Positions 1 to 7,014 of a stretch of 23,687 nt of DNA are shown one piece after another. The position numbers were made by a program, and so were the translations under genes. Positions within the stretch are counted from its first letter, which is position 1. Every line of letters starts with the position of its first letter. The notes under the pieces are model-generated. The model was not told the DNA's origin, did not search any database, and was given only the letters and a program-made list of their open reading frames with translations. Source of the stretch: a virus; IMG/VR virus record IMGVR_UViG_3300037185_000071, positions 1 through 23,687 of that record, one strand, 5' to 3'.

Positions 1-125
1 TCGGTGTAGGCATTGCCGAACAGCTTCAAGAACTGGCGGGTGGCCTTCCAGCGCATGCGCCGGACTTCGATGTGGGGAGAGCCCTCGAATTTCACGAGGG
101 CAGTTTTCTGTTTGATGGTATCCAT
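1..125 (-). CDS. Tail gene, 5' end only (tail assembly chaperone candidate)
   Basis: The window edge cuts this leftward gene after about 41 codons. It opens with ATG at 125 and reads MDTIKQKTALVKFEG, followed by a basic stretch (VRRMRWKATRQFLKLFG). It lies 52 bases beyond the tail-tube candidate, the position where many tailed phages keep tail assembly chaperone genes, and the short charged start fits that role without proving it. No purine-rich ribosome binding site is visible. The bases just before ATG are GACCCCC, a C-rich leader shared with other uncoupled starts in this window. The open frame and position make it a real gene. The product name is only an inference from gene order. Confidence 0.55.
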   Translation of the reverse strand, partial: MDTIKQKTALVKFEGSPHIEVRRMRWKATRQFLKLFGNAYT

Positions 126-177
126 GGGGGTCGATTTTGGCTTTGCTATTCAGGATTGTTGACCAGGCCGCGCCAGC

Positions 178-681
178 TCAGGAGCTGGCAACGACGGCGT
201 CCTTGGTCCACTGGATGTCGCCGGTCTTGAGCGACTCGATCTTGATGGTGGCGTCGGAGAACTTGCCGTCGCCGTGCGTGACCTTGCCGTCGCGAGTGAC
301 CAGGCAGGGGAAGTCGGCCTCGCTTATCATTGCGATCGTGCCGGTATTATCCAACACGTCGGGAACGAACAGACTGCAGGTGGCGTTCACGGCCCCGATC
401 GTTGCGCCGTTGAAAATACTCATCAGGCGTTTCACCTCCTGCAGGTCAAAGGTGTAGACCTCGTAGCCCTTGGTCCGCACAGCGCGGGCCTTGCGCACCA
501 CGCCGTCCAGGCCTGGACGCTCCAGGTATTTGATCTCCTGGGTGGGATTGTCTTCGAGCTTCGTGGCCTCGAAAACGAGCGTGACCGGAACGGTCGTTCC
601 GATCTTCAGTTGGATAATGCTCAGCCCATTCATAATGGACTCAGCGGCATCGAAGGGTGATCTTGGCAGTACTGTTGACAT
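178..681 (-). CDS. Putative tail tube protein
   Basis: This 167-residue protein is probably the major tail (tube) subunit, which would polymerise below the connector. The evidence is mostly positional: it follows gp36-like and gp37-like connector genes and precedes another tail gene. The sequence is rich in alternating hydrophobic residues and short turns (for example IIQLKIGTTVPVTLVFEA near residues 22-39, and SDATIKIESLKTGDIQW near 142-158), compatible with a beta-rich tube fold. No signal peptide or membrane segment is seen. The start at ATG 681 is the first in frame, 44 bases after the upstream stop. No tail sheath gene is visible in the window, so whether the tail is contractile cannot be decided. 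An alternative is another small tail protein of the same module. Confidence 0.55.
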   Translation of the reverse strand: MSTVLPRSPFDAAESIMNGLSIIQLKIGTTVPVTLVFEATKLEDNPTQEIKYLERPGLDGVVRKARAVRTKGYEVYTFDLQEVKRLMSIFNGATIGAVNATCSLFVPDVLDNTGTIAMISEADFPCLVTRDGKVTHGDGKFSDATIKIESLKTGDIQWTKDAVVASS

Positions 682-690
682 GTGAGGATT

Positions 691-704
691 GCGCCTGGTG
701 GCGC
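691..704. repeat. Short hairpin between connector and tail genes
   Basis: GCGCC and GGCGC form a perfect 5-bp stem around a TGGT loop in the 44-base gap between the gp37-like gene and the tail-tube candidate. On the minus strand no T tract follows, so it is not a convincing terminator. It may be an RNA processing or translation-tuning site, or chance in GC-rich DNA. Confidence 0.3.
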
Positions 705-725
705 GGGTTGGGATTTGGTTTTGGA

Positions 726-1178
726 TTACGAGTTGGTCTGCGAAAACGCCGGAGACCAGGTGAAGTCCGTCGCGACGATCAGCACGCGGCAGAAAGAGCC
801 ATCGGTGTTCTCGCGCAGTTCATGGCGCTTGAAAGTGAAGAGGCTCGATTTCTGGATGGTGGGATCGGTCGGCGCGCCATGGATGAGTGGCACAATCGTG
901 TCGATGACAGCCACGGTCGTGAGGCCCTGCGGGTCATCGAGCAGGCCGCGGTGAACGACGACTTCAAATTCCTCTTCGGAAAGCGCGCGGCCGCGCAGCT
1001 GCTGGCCTTTGGATTGCCCGCTGGATGGCATGACCACGATCGCAAGCGACTGAGTCTGCAGGGCGTTCTCAACCTCGCTGGCCAGGTTGCCCTTGTCTTC
1101 GACCAGCACCGGGTAACCGGCGAGGACGGGAGCGGATGCGATCAGATCGCGCAGGCGGTTTTGGATGGCCTGGAGCAT
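726..1178 (-). CDS. Mu gp37-like tail terminator / head-tail joining protein
   Basis: This 150-residue protein resembles the DUF1834 (Mu gp37) group by length, position and layout. It has an N-terminal helix (MLQAIQNRLRDLIASAP), a hydrophobic strand near residues 43-51 (QSLAIVVMP), a central segment EFEVVVHRGLLDD, and a later strand near FCRVLIVATDF. Proteins at this position cap the tail tube and join it to the head. It starts 2 bases after the DUF1320-like gene ends, so translation is probably coupled, and the tail-tube candidate follows. Assignment rests on synteny and recalled family appearance. A different connector is possible. Confidence 0.6.
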   Translation of the reverse strand: MLQAIQNRLRDLIASAPVLAGYPVLVEDKGNLASEVENALQTQSLAIVVMPSSGQSKGQQLRGRALSEEEFEVVVHRGLLDDPQGLTTVAVIDTIVPLIHGAPTDPTIQKSSLFTFKRHELRENTDGSFCRVLIVATDFTWSPAFSQTNS

Positions 1179-1180
1179 GG

Positions 1181-1642
1181 CTAGAAGTTGAACGTCTCAG
1201 GCGAGCCTGGCGTCGTGCCCGCTCCTGGAAATTGTCCCCAAGCTCCGCCGGCGGTGGGGCGCTGGACCTGCGTCGGCGGCTGCACGAAGAAGCGGCCGGC
1301 CGCCACGTCCTTGAGCCGACCAATCGCATCCTCGTATTCTTTGCGCCTCGCCTCAGTGAGCAGCATCGTTGCGGCACGACCGGCGGCCACGCGCGTGAGC
1401 AGATGCCACCGTGCGATTGCGAGCGCTGTGGACTTGAGCTCCGAAGGCAAGGTGCCCGGATCGCCGACGATCCCGTTGGCCCGAGCCGCGACGTAGCCGC
1501 GCACTTCCTCGGTTGTGTCGGCGAGCGCGGCCGCGACCGGATCGGCGGCTCCGGAGGCGAGCGAATAGCCCGACAGCGCAGCGACCTCCTGGGCGAGGAG
1601 CGTCGCAGCCAGATCGGCAGATATGAGTGTGATCCAGGACAT
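1181..1642 (-). CDS. DUF1320-like head-tail connector (Mu gp36-like)
   Basis: This 153-residue protein fits the DUF1320 family (Mu gp36), an adaptor at the head-tail joint. The N-terminal half is helical and alanine-rich, with the family-like pattern of an early short helix (MSWITLISADLAATL), a segment that places residues on an Asp/Thr-rich turn (ADTTEEVRGYVAARA), and a helix ending in ALAIARWHLLTRVA. An ARRKEYEDAIGRLKDVAAGR helix follows, then a proline/glycine-rich tail from about residue 118. It starts 2 bases after the glycosyltransferase stop and ends 2 bases before the gp37-like start, so it belongs to the same translational chain. Confidence 0.75.
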   Translation of the reverse strand: MSWITLISADLAATLLAQEVAALSGYSLASGAADPVAAALADTTEEVRGYVAARANGIVGDPGTLPSELKSTALAIARWHLLTRVAAGRAATMLLTEARRKEYEDAIGRLKDVAAGRFFVQPPTQVQRPTAGGAWGQFPGAGTTPGSPETFNF

Positions 1643-1644
1643 GG

Positions 1645-2898
1645 TCAGTGGGCGGCTTGAGTGGAAAGGACTTTGTGCGTGCGCTCTCCCGCGCGATTCG
1701 AGCGCCAGAAATAGGTGTAGAGAAATTCCGGGAGGAACTCCTCGCTCTTGATCAGCGGCCTTAGGCGCTCCGCAAAGTCAGTGTCCTCCTGGAAATCCAC
1801 CGCATTGAATCCGACCTTGAGCGCGAGCTCGCGACGGATCGGTGTGACATGATACGGGAATCGCCGGTAGGTCTTGATTCCGTCAAGGAAGACGAAGTCC
1901 CGGTTCACCGGATTCGTGATGGAATATTTGCAGTCGGCTTCGAAAATGCCATCGCAGTACCGCTTTGAAAAATAAGTGACGGCGTCCGCATGCGGATTGC
2001 GCAGGATGGCGCCGAGCACTTTCGCGATATAGTCCGGAGCGACCAGGTCGTCATCATCGACAAAAACCACGAAGTCCCCCTTGGCCTGGTCAAGCAGCCG
2101 CTGGCGCTTCTTCCCGATGCTCTCCTGGCCGTCGTCGGCCGCCAGGAGGAACTCGACTCGCTCGGTCCATTGCGGCGCGAGGCAGGCAATCAGCCGGTCC
2201 AGGTAGCTTTTCCGGCTGAAGATTGAGCAGACGCAGATGGAGAGCAGCGTCCTGGTCCGCACCCATTTTTCCTCAAAGCGTTTCCGGTTGGCCTCCAGGA
2301 TCGCGCGGTAGTTGGCCTGGCGTGTGAAGGTTGTAAGCTCGGCCTTGTGGTCGACAACGCAGTTGCCGCAGACCCCAAGCGAAAGCCCTGCGAGCGCGGC
2401 GCGGCGGCAATAATCGTTGTCCTCCCAGTTGCCTCCTTCGAACCGCTCGTCGAGCGTGCCGATCGCATCGATCGTCGCCCGCGAAATATACACGCATACG
2501 AACGCGAGGAAGCTCGCCTCAGTAACGTTGTAGGGTTGCGACGCCTGCTGCCGGGGATTGCAGCAACGCCCGTTGATTGTGGCGCTGACAATGCCGAAGG
2601 CGGCACTGGCCGACTGCAGACGATCGAACCCGCAGAAGCTCGTCAGCTGCGCATCGTCGTTGCAGAGGATGACATCATCGGAGCCTGCGGCCGCGATCCC
2701 GAGGTTGACGTTGCGCGCATAACAAAACGGCTGCACACCCTCGATCCATTCGATGCCGGCCACCATCGCTCGATCCGCCGGACAGATGCCATCGCCCACG
2801 ACGATGATGCGCAGATCAGGCTGGTGCCGCCGCATTGCAGTCACGCAGGCGACGACGTTGGCGATCTTGGCCGATGGAATGATGACGGTGTAAGACAT
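1645..2898 (-). CDS. Two-domain GT-A glycosyltransferase in the head module
   Basis: This 417-residue protein has two family-2 style GT-A domains in tandem. Domain 1 (about 1-215) shows a nucleotide-binding strand (SYTVIIPSAK), ARNVNLGI at 61-68, a metal-binding NDD at 80-82 and GNWEDNDYCRRA at 156-167, the usual acceptor-site acid motif. Domain 2 (about 216-417) has DDDD at 281-284 after FVVFV, and a QEDTDFAERL acid motif. It should transfer sugar from a nucleotide-sugar donor in the cytoplasm. No membrane segment is seen. The start is placed at ATG 2898; an upstream TTG at 2922 would add only eight residues. It sits between the capsid and connector genes, so capsid or tail glycosylation is a reasonable guess. 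A moron that alters the host surface is the alternative. Confidence 0.8.
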   Translation of the reverse strand: MSYTVIIPSAKIANVVACVTAMRRHQPDLRIIVVGDGICPADRAMVAGIEWIEGVQPFCYARNVNLGIAAAGSDDVILCNDDAQLTSFCGFDRLQSASAAFGIVSATINGRCCNPRQQASQPYNVTEASFLAFVCVYISRATIDAIGTLDERFEGGNWEDNDYCRRAALAGLSLGVCGNCVVDHKAELTTFTRQANYRAILEANRKRFEEKWVRTRTLLSICVCSIFSRKSYLDRLIACLAPQWTERVEFLLAADDGQESIGKKRQRLLDQAKGDFVVFVDDDDLVAPDYIAKVLGAILRNPHADAVTYFSKRYCDGIFEADCKYSITNPVNRDFVFLDGIKTYRRFPYHVTPIRRELALKVGFNAVDFQEDTDFAERLRPLIKSEEFLPEFLYTYFWRSNRAGERTHKVLSTQAAH

Positions 2899-2971
2899 GG
2901 CTGAATGAGGCAGAGGCTTCAAAGAGCCGCCCGGCAGGGCGCCAGGCAGCTCGGGAAAACTCCGCGGGAGA

Positions 2972-5068
2972 TCAGGATCCGCCGCTCGCAGTGGCGCTGG
3001 AGACCAGGCGCTGCATGGAGGGAGCCTGGCCGACGGCCTGGCCGCGCATGTAAGCAGCGCGCCAGTTGGCGGTGCCGGCGCGGTGGTCCAGGTACTTCAC
3101 GAGCATCATGGAGAAGCCCGTGTCCGGATTGGTGACCTGCTCGATGATCGCCGTCGCGGGCACGTCGCCCATCGCCTGCGTGTAATCGTTGGGCAACCGG
3201 GCGGCGACCGCCAGGCAGTCGGGCGTACCGCAGAAGCCGATCAGGTTTTCGCCCGTCGGGATGTTGCCGACCTGGTAGGGTTGGAACCCCGCGACCGGAG
3301 GCAGCACGTTCTGGGTCAGCAGTCCCTTGAACTCGGCCTGGAAGGCGGCCATCTGGACGATCGAGGAATCCTTGCCCAGGGCATGGAAGGCCGAGCCGTT
3401 CAGCATGGCAAAGCGGCTGGCAGACGGCACACCGCGGCCAAGGAAGGCTTCGTCGACCGTCTGCAGCGTATCGCGGCAGAAGCTCGAAGCGGCGATCGCC
3501 GTCTCATGCGGGAAGTGCGCCACCGTCACCAGCGACATGATCGCATCCCAGAAATCCTTCGCGACCGCGTAGAATGCGCCTTCAACCTGTTCGCCGAACA
3601 GATCGCGCTTCGTCTCGGCCAGTTCGTTCGCGTTGAACGAAATCGGCACGAACTGGTGGGCGTTGATCACGATCGGCACATCGATCGTGGTCGAGCTCGC
3701 GCCCGCGGCCAGGTCGTAGCCGCCGGCGGTCGGATCGTAGCTCTGCACAGTCGGAACGGTCCGCAGGCGGGTCATGACCGTCTGACCGAAAGAGATCGGG
3801 TTGTCCGAGAAATCGGTCGTGATGGCGAAGAGCGCCGGGAAGCGCAGCTTGAGCAGCGTCAGGGACCGCTGCAGGATCAAGTTTCCGGCGAGCGAGCCCA
3901 GCGAATTGGCCGCAAGCAGCGGCAAGAGCTGGAAGGCCGGATCGGCAAAAAGATTCCGGATGTCCTTCGCGTAAATCGCCGCGCATTCCTGGGCATGCAC
4001 CTTGGTCGCACCGCACTTGGCCTTGTAGGCGCGGAGGACTTCGAGGACACCGTCCTTCACCTCGAACACGCCAGGTTGCGTGACGCGGGTGAGCACGGTC
4101 GCGCCGGGCAGCGCGGCCAGGAGTTCGGCATGCTTCGGATCAGCCTCGATGAGACCGGTCCATTTCGCCTGCAACGCTTCGTCCTTGGGAGGCAGCGCCC
4201 CGCGGGCGACCGCTGCATTGACCAGGGCCTTGGCGTCGTCCTTGCGGCGCTGGGCGTCCTTGGCCTTGAGGGTTTCGAGCTCGGCCTCCTTTGCCTTGAG
4301 GCTCTGGAGTTCGGCGAGCTGGGCCTTGAGCGCGACGCCTTCGGCGCCGGCGGTCGGCAGTTTGTCGACGTGCTTCGCCACGAGGGCGGTGAGTTGATCG
4401 TCGGTCGCATCGGCGGGTACAGGAACCGCCAGCGCGGCCAGGATCTTGATGAGCGTTTCTTTGTTCATGACTGGATTCTGGTTGATGTTCCGGGGACCGC
4501 CGGATGCGGGATTGGTGGTTTCGGCGCCGGCCAATCGGGCGGCGATTAGCGCCGGCATTGCGGCGCCGAAAGCGGGAGCGTTCACCAGGCCGCCGGCGGC
4601 ATGGCCGGCGGGCAGCCGGGTAACGCGCCTGGTCTTCGGGTTGACGAAGAAGGCAGGGGAAAAGGAATAGTAGACTTTGCCGCGCAGGAGCTCCTGACCG
4701 AGCGAGGTCCATTCGACCTTGGCCATGATGCCTTGCGCCGGATCCCAGCGGAAGCCGGTCACCCATGCAGTGGCCTCCTCATCCTTGTGATCCTTGTCGA
4801 GGTAGACGCGCTGGCCCTTGCCGAGGATGGCCGCAAAGGAGGCCGCGATCAGGTTGCCGCCGGCTTCATCGCATAAGACGGTGGCATCGACGGGCGCGCC
4901 CGCTCCGGTGAAACAGCTGATCTCATGGGTCCCGGCCGGCATCCAAACGATTTCCCCTGGCAGATCAGCGGTGGCGTCGGTAGGCAGCGCGAGCGGCATG
5001 GCGGCAGCCAGGGCGATCAATTCCGGATCGGAGGAGGCAGCGAGAAGGAAGAAAAGTTTTCTGCTCAT
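2972..5068 (-). CDS. Protease-scaffold-major capsid fusion (Mu I/Z-T like)
   Basis: One 698-codon frame appears to hold three head functions. Residues 1-180 look like the Mu I-type prohead protease, with a candidate catalytic His in LDKDHKDEEA (H94) and Ser in YYSFSPAF (S135 or S137). Residues 201-340 form a Lys/Glu/Ala-rich coiled-coil scaffold (repeats of LKAKEAELETLKAKDAQ near 257-272). Residues 345-698 resemble the gpT-like major capsid protein (FADPAFQLLPLLAANSLGSL, TDFSDNPISFGQ, and QRLVS near the end). In Mu, I with nested Z and the capsid gene T are separate. An internal ATG at 4468 opens the scaffold part exactly where Z would start. The gene overlaps the portal stop by ATGA. How free capsid subunits arise, by internal initiation or by self-cleavage, is not shown by the sequence. 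Confidence 0.82.
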   Translation of the reverse strand: MSRKLFFLLAASSDPELIALAAAMPLALPTDATADLPGEIVWMPAGTHEISCFTGAGAPVDATVLCDEAGGNLIAASFAAILGKGQRVYLDKDHKDEEATAWVTGFRWDPAQGIMAKVEWTSLGQELLRGKVYYSFSPAFFVNPKTRRVTRLPAGHAAGGLVNAPAFGAAMPALIAARLAGAETTNPASGGPRNINQNPVMNKETLIKILAALAVPVPADATDDQLTALVAKHVDKLPTAGAEGVALKAQLAELQSLKAKEAELETLKAKDAQRRKDDAKALVNAAVARGALPPKDEALQAKWTGLIEADPKHAELLAALPGATVLTRVTQPGVFEVKDGVLEVLRAYKAKCGATKVHAQECAAIYAKDIRNLFADPAFQLLPLLAANSLGSLAGNLILQRSLTLLKLRFPALFAITTDFSDNPISFGQTVMTRLRTVPTVQSYDPTAGGYDLAAGASSTTIDVPIVINAHQFVPISFNANELAETKRDLFGEQVEGAFYAVAKDFWDAIMSLVTVAHFPHETAIAASSFCRDTLQTVDEAFLGRGVPSASRFAMLNGSAFHALGKDSSIVQMAAFQAEFKGLLTQNVLPPVAGFQPYQVGNIPTGENLIGFCGTPDCLAVAARLPNDYTQAMGDVPATAIIEQVTNPDTGFSMMLVKYLDHRAGTANWRAAYMRGQAVGQAPSMQRLVSSATASGGS

Positions 5069-7008
5069 TTGGATCTTTGTTTGGTGGAAGGAAGTTTGGA
5101 GTAGCTGTGTGCGGCGCCGGCGATCATCGCCTCGCTGAGGCCTGCCTCCAGGGCGTCTGCCAGTTCGGACGCGCCAATCATCGTCGGGGCGAGGGCGTCG
5201 AGCTTGGCGATGAAGGCTTCCAATTCGCCGACCACGTCCAGATTGCCCGCCTCGATGGCAGCCAGGAGCGGTTGGGCAGCCTTGCGCAGCGGAGCCATGT
5301 CGTGGGCATGAGCCAGGGCGAGGGCCTTGGCCGTGGCCTCCGGCATCTGGTAGTTGCCTGGGATTGCGGCGGACCCGGCGGGCTGAGCGGCGGCGCGGGC
5401 ATTTAACGCGTCGCTACGAGGTACGGCGGAGCGCGGCGAATCAACGATAAGGCCGTTCGCCGTCGTTGTGGCTATGTCAGTACCCCCCGAACCGTCCTGG
5501 GCGGTTTGCGGGGCTGCGCTGGCATCGGACCCCGAGGGGCCTTTGCCCCCCGGGGATGACCCCGACAATCCTGGCAGCGACCCGCCTTTCGGCGGGAAGT
5601 CAGAAGGTGAAGGTTGGCCGCCGATCGTTTCGTCGCCTTCTTCAGGCAAAGGAAGACCGTGCCTCTCATAGAAATCCGAAGCCACGAAGCGCACGCCCTG
5701 GATGGCGGCGAGGATTGAATCACGCGTCGCGAGCTGCACGGGATCCGGATCGCCGGCGAGGTCAGGCACGACCGTCGGCGTCTCAGAGACATCTCCCCAG
5801 TTCCATCGGAGGATGGCTGGGACGAGCTGGTAGTTGAGCAGATTGGCGCACCATTGCGCGGCGGAATGGAGCACTTCCCGGCGGACCTCGCCCTGTAATT
5901 GGGCCTGGCCGCCACCATTGAGCCCCTGCGAATGCTGGGCGCCGGAGCCCTCCTGCCCGAGGATGAGCAGGTCGCAAGCCTTGTCCGCCAGCTGCTGGAT
6001 GAGGATCTGAGGATTGTCCTGGGAGCGGGTAACGGCGTCTTTGAAATCGAGCGTCGTGCCGGCAGGGAATGCCGCATATCCGGCCGTAGCCATCTGCTGC
6101 AGCATCTGCGTCAGTGTGCCGAGCAGTTCCGGACGGCTGGGATCATAGGTCGCCCAGCGGAACGGAACGCCGAAGATCTGCGCCGTGGCGAGCAACCATT
6201 CCCATCCAAAAGTGATACCAACCCAGTAGGGAGCCAGAGCGCGCAGCAATGCGGTGGCGCCCGGAGCGCCGGAGCGCGCCTGCCAGATCCCGCACCAAAA
6301 CTGCCCTTCCGGGAAAGGCTGCCATGAGGTGCTGGTGGGCGTCGGCGTCCAGACCGTGGATCCGGAGCCCAGCAGTCCAAGCTCTGTGCCGTCCGGACTC
6401 CACCCATAGCGTCGCGGCGAAAGCATGTGAGCGCAGCGCGGCAGGATACCCTCCGGGGTCTGCGACCAGCCAACCTCGTTGACCGCGATGCCTTTGCCAT
6501 AGGCGTCAAGGACGTGGTAGAGCGCATCTTCGAATCCCAGTTCGAGCGTGCCGGGCCGCGGCCGCCAATTCTTGAGCGCCGCTTCCACCAGGTCAGCCTT
6601 CTCTTTTGCGCTATCGGTGGGCTTCCCTCCCCCCGTGACATGGGGTTGCACCGTGTACTTCGCTCGCGAGGCATTACTGCGGACCTCCGCAAGGTTCTTC
6701 AGCAGCCGCGGCCAGGTGTCCTCCATGAGGGCGAACAGCTCATATTGATCGGTCAGAGAGCCCTGGGCGGCATTCTGTAGCACCCAGCGGATCTGCGATG
6801 GATCGAGCCGGCGATTCGCCCAGAACATCGGGGCGAAGTCGGAGACCTTCGGCTGGACAAGATCCTGGCGTGGAGCCGCCGTGGGCCTCTTCGCGGGAAT
6901 CACCGGAGGGGCCTCGCCCGGTTCCGCGGCCATGACCATTAGGTCGGGCGGCATTACTTCCAGGCTTTGGCCCTGTGACTTCTTGAAGATGGATAGAGGG
7001 AGTTTCAT
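5065..7008 (-). CDS. DUF935-like portal protein (Mu gp29-like)
   Basis: This 647-residue protein matches the portal subunit of Mu-like phages, the dodecameric ring at the head vertex through which DNA enters and leaves. Family-like features include the N-terminal LDPSQIRWVLQNAAQGSLTD segment, repeated Trp-rich strands (FGWEWLLATAQIFGVPFRW), and a later LADKACDLLILGQ segment. It follows the large terminase by 6 bases and overlaps the capsid fusion by ATGA. Residues about 470-495 are a Gly/Pro/Ser-rich linker encoded by palindromic GC-rich DNA, followed by a helical C-terminal domain. The protein is longer than a typical portal of this family, mainly because of that tail. The leader is TGACCCCCG directly before ATG, with no purine-rich site. 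Confidence 0.85.
   Translation of the reverse strand: MKLPLSIFKKSQGQSLEVMPPDLMVMAAEPGEAPPVIPAKRPTAAPRQDLVQPKVSDFAPMFWANRRLDPSQIRWVLQNAAQGSLTDQYELFALMEDTWPRLLKNLAEVRSNASRAKYTVQPHVTGGGKPTDSAKEKADLVEAALKNWRPRPGTLELGFEDALYHVLDAYGKGIAVNEVGWSQTPEGILPRCAHMLSPRRYGWSPDGTELGLLGSGSTVWTPTPTSTSWQPFPEGQFWCGIWQARSGAPGATALLRALAPYWVGITFGWEWLLATAQIFGVPFRWATYDPSRPELLGTLTQMLQQMATAGYAAFPAGTTLDFKDAVTRSQDNPQILIQQLADKACDLLILGQEGSGAQHSQGLNGGGQAQLQGEVRREVLHSAAQWCANLLNYQLVPAILRWNWGDVSETPTVVPDLAGDPDPVQLATRDSILAAIQGVRFVASDFYERHGLPLPEEGDETIGGQPSPSDFPPKGGSLPGLSGSSPGGKGPSGSDASAAPQTAQDGSGGTDIATTTANGLIVDSPRSAVPRSDALNARAAAQPAGSAAIPGNYQMPEATAKALALAHAHDMAPLRKAAQPLLAAIEAGNLDVVGELEAFIAKLDALAPTMIGASELADALEAGLSEAMIAGAAHSYSKLPSTKQRSK
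5530..5596. repeat. GC-rich palindromic block inside the portal gene
   Basis: Several short inverted repeats are packed together here: CCCC-GA-GGGG (5530-5539), GGGGC-CTTT-GCCCC (5536-5549), GGGG-ATGA-CCCC (5552-5563) and CCCGCC-TTTC-GGCGGG (5581-5596). The block encodes a Gly/Pro/Ser-rich linker and differs in texture from flanking portal sequence. It looks like a small palindromic element captured in frame, but a home-grown low-complexity linker cannot be excluded. Confidence 0.4.
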
Positions 7009-7014
7009 CGGGGG

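Noticed and set aside
2899-2971. Terminator between the capsid and glycosyltransferase genes
   Set aside because: The 73-base gap is GC-rich but has no convincing stem followed by a T tract on the minus strand.
3083-4549. Long plus-strand frame of 488 codons
   Set aside because: It is antisense to the capsid fusion and rich in Arg/Gly/His/Asp, as expected of a shadow frame.
4140-4766. Minus-strand alternative frame over the scaffold region
   Set aside because: Arg/Pro-rich out-of-frame reading of the capsid fusion, with no motif.
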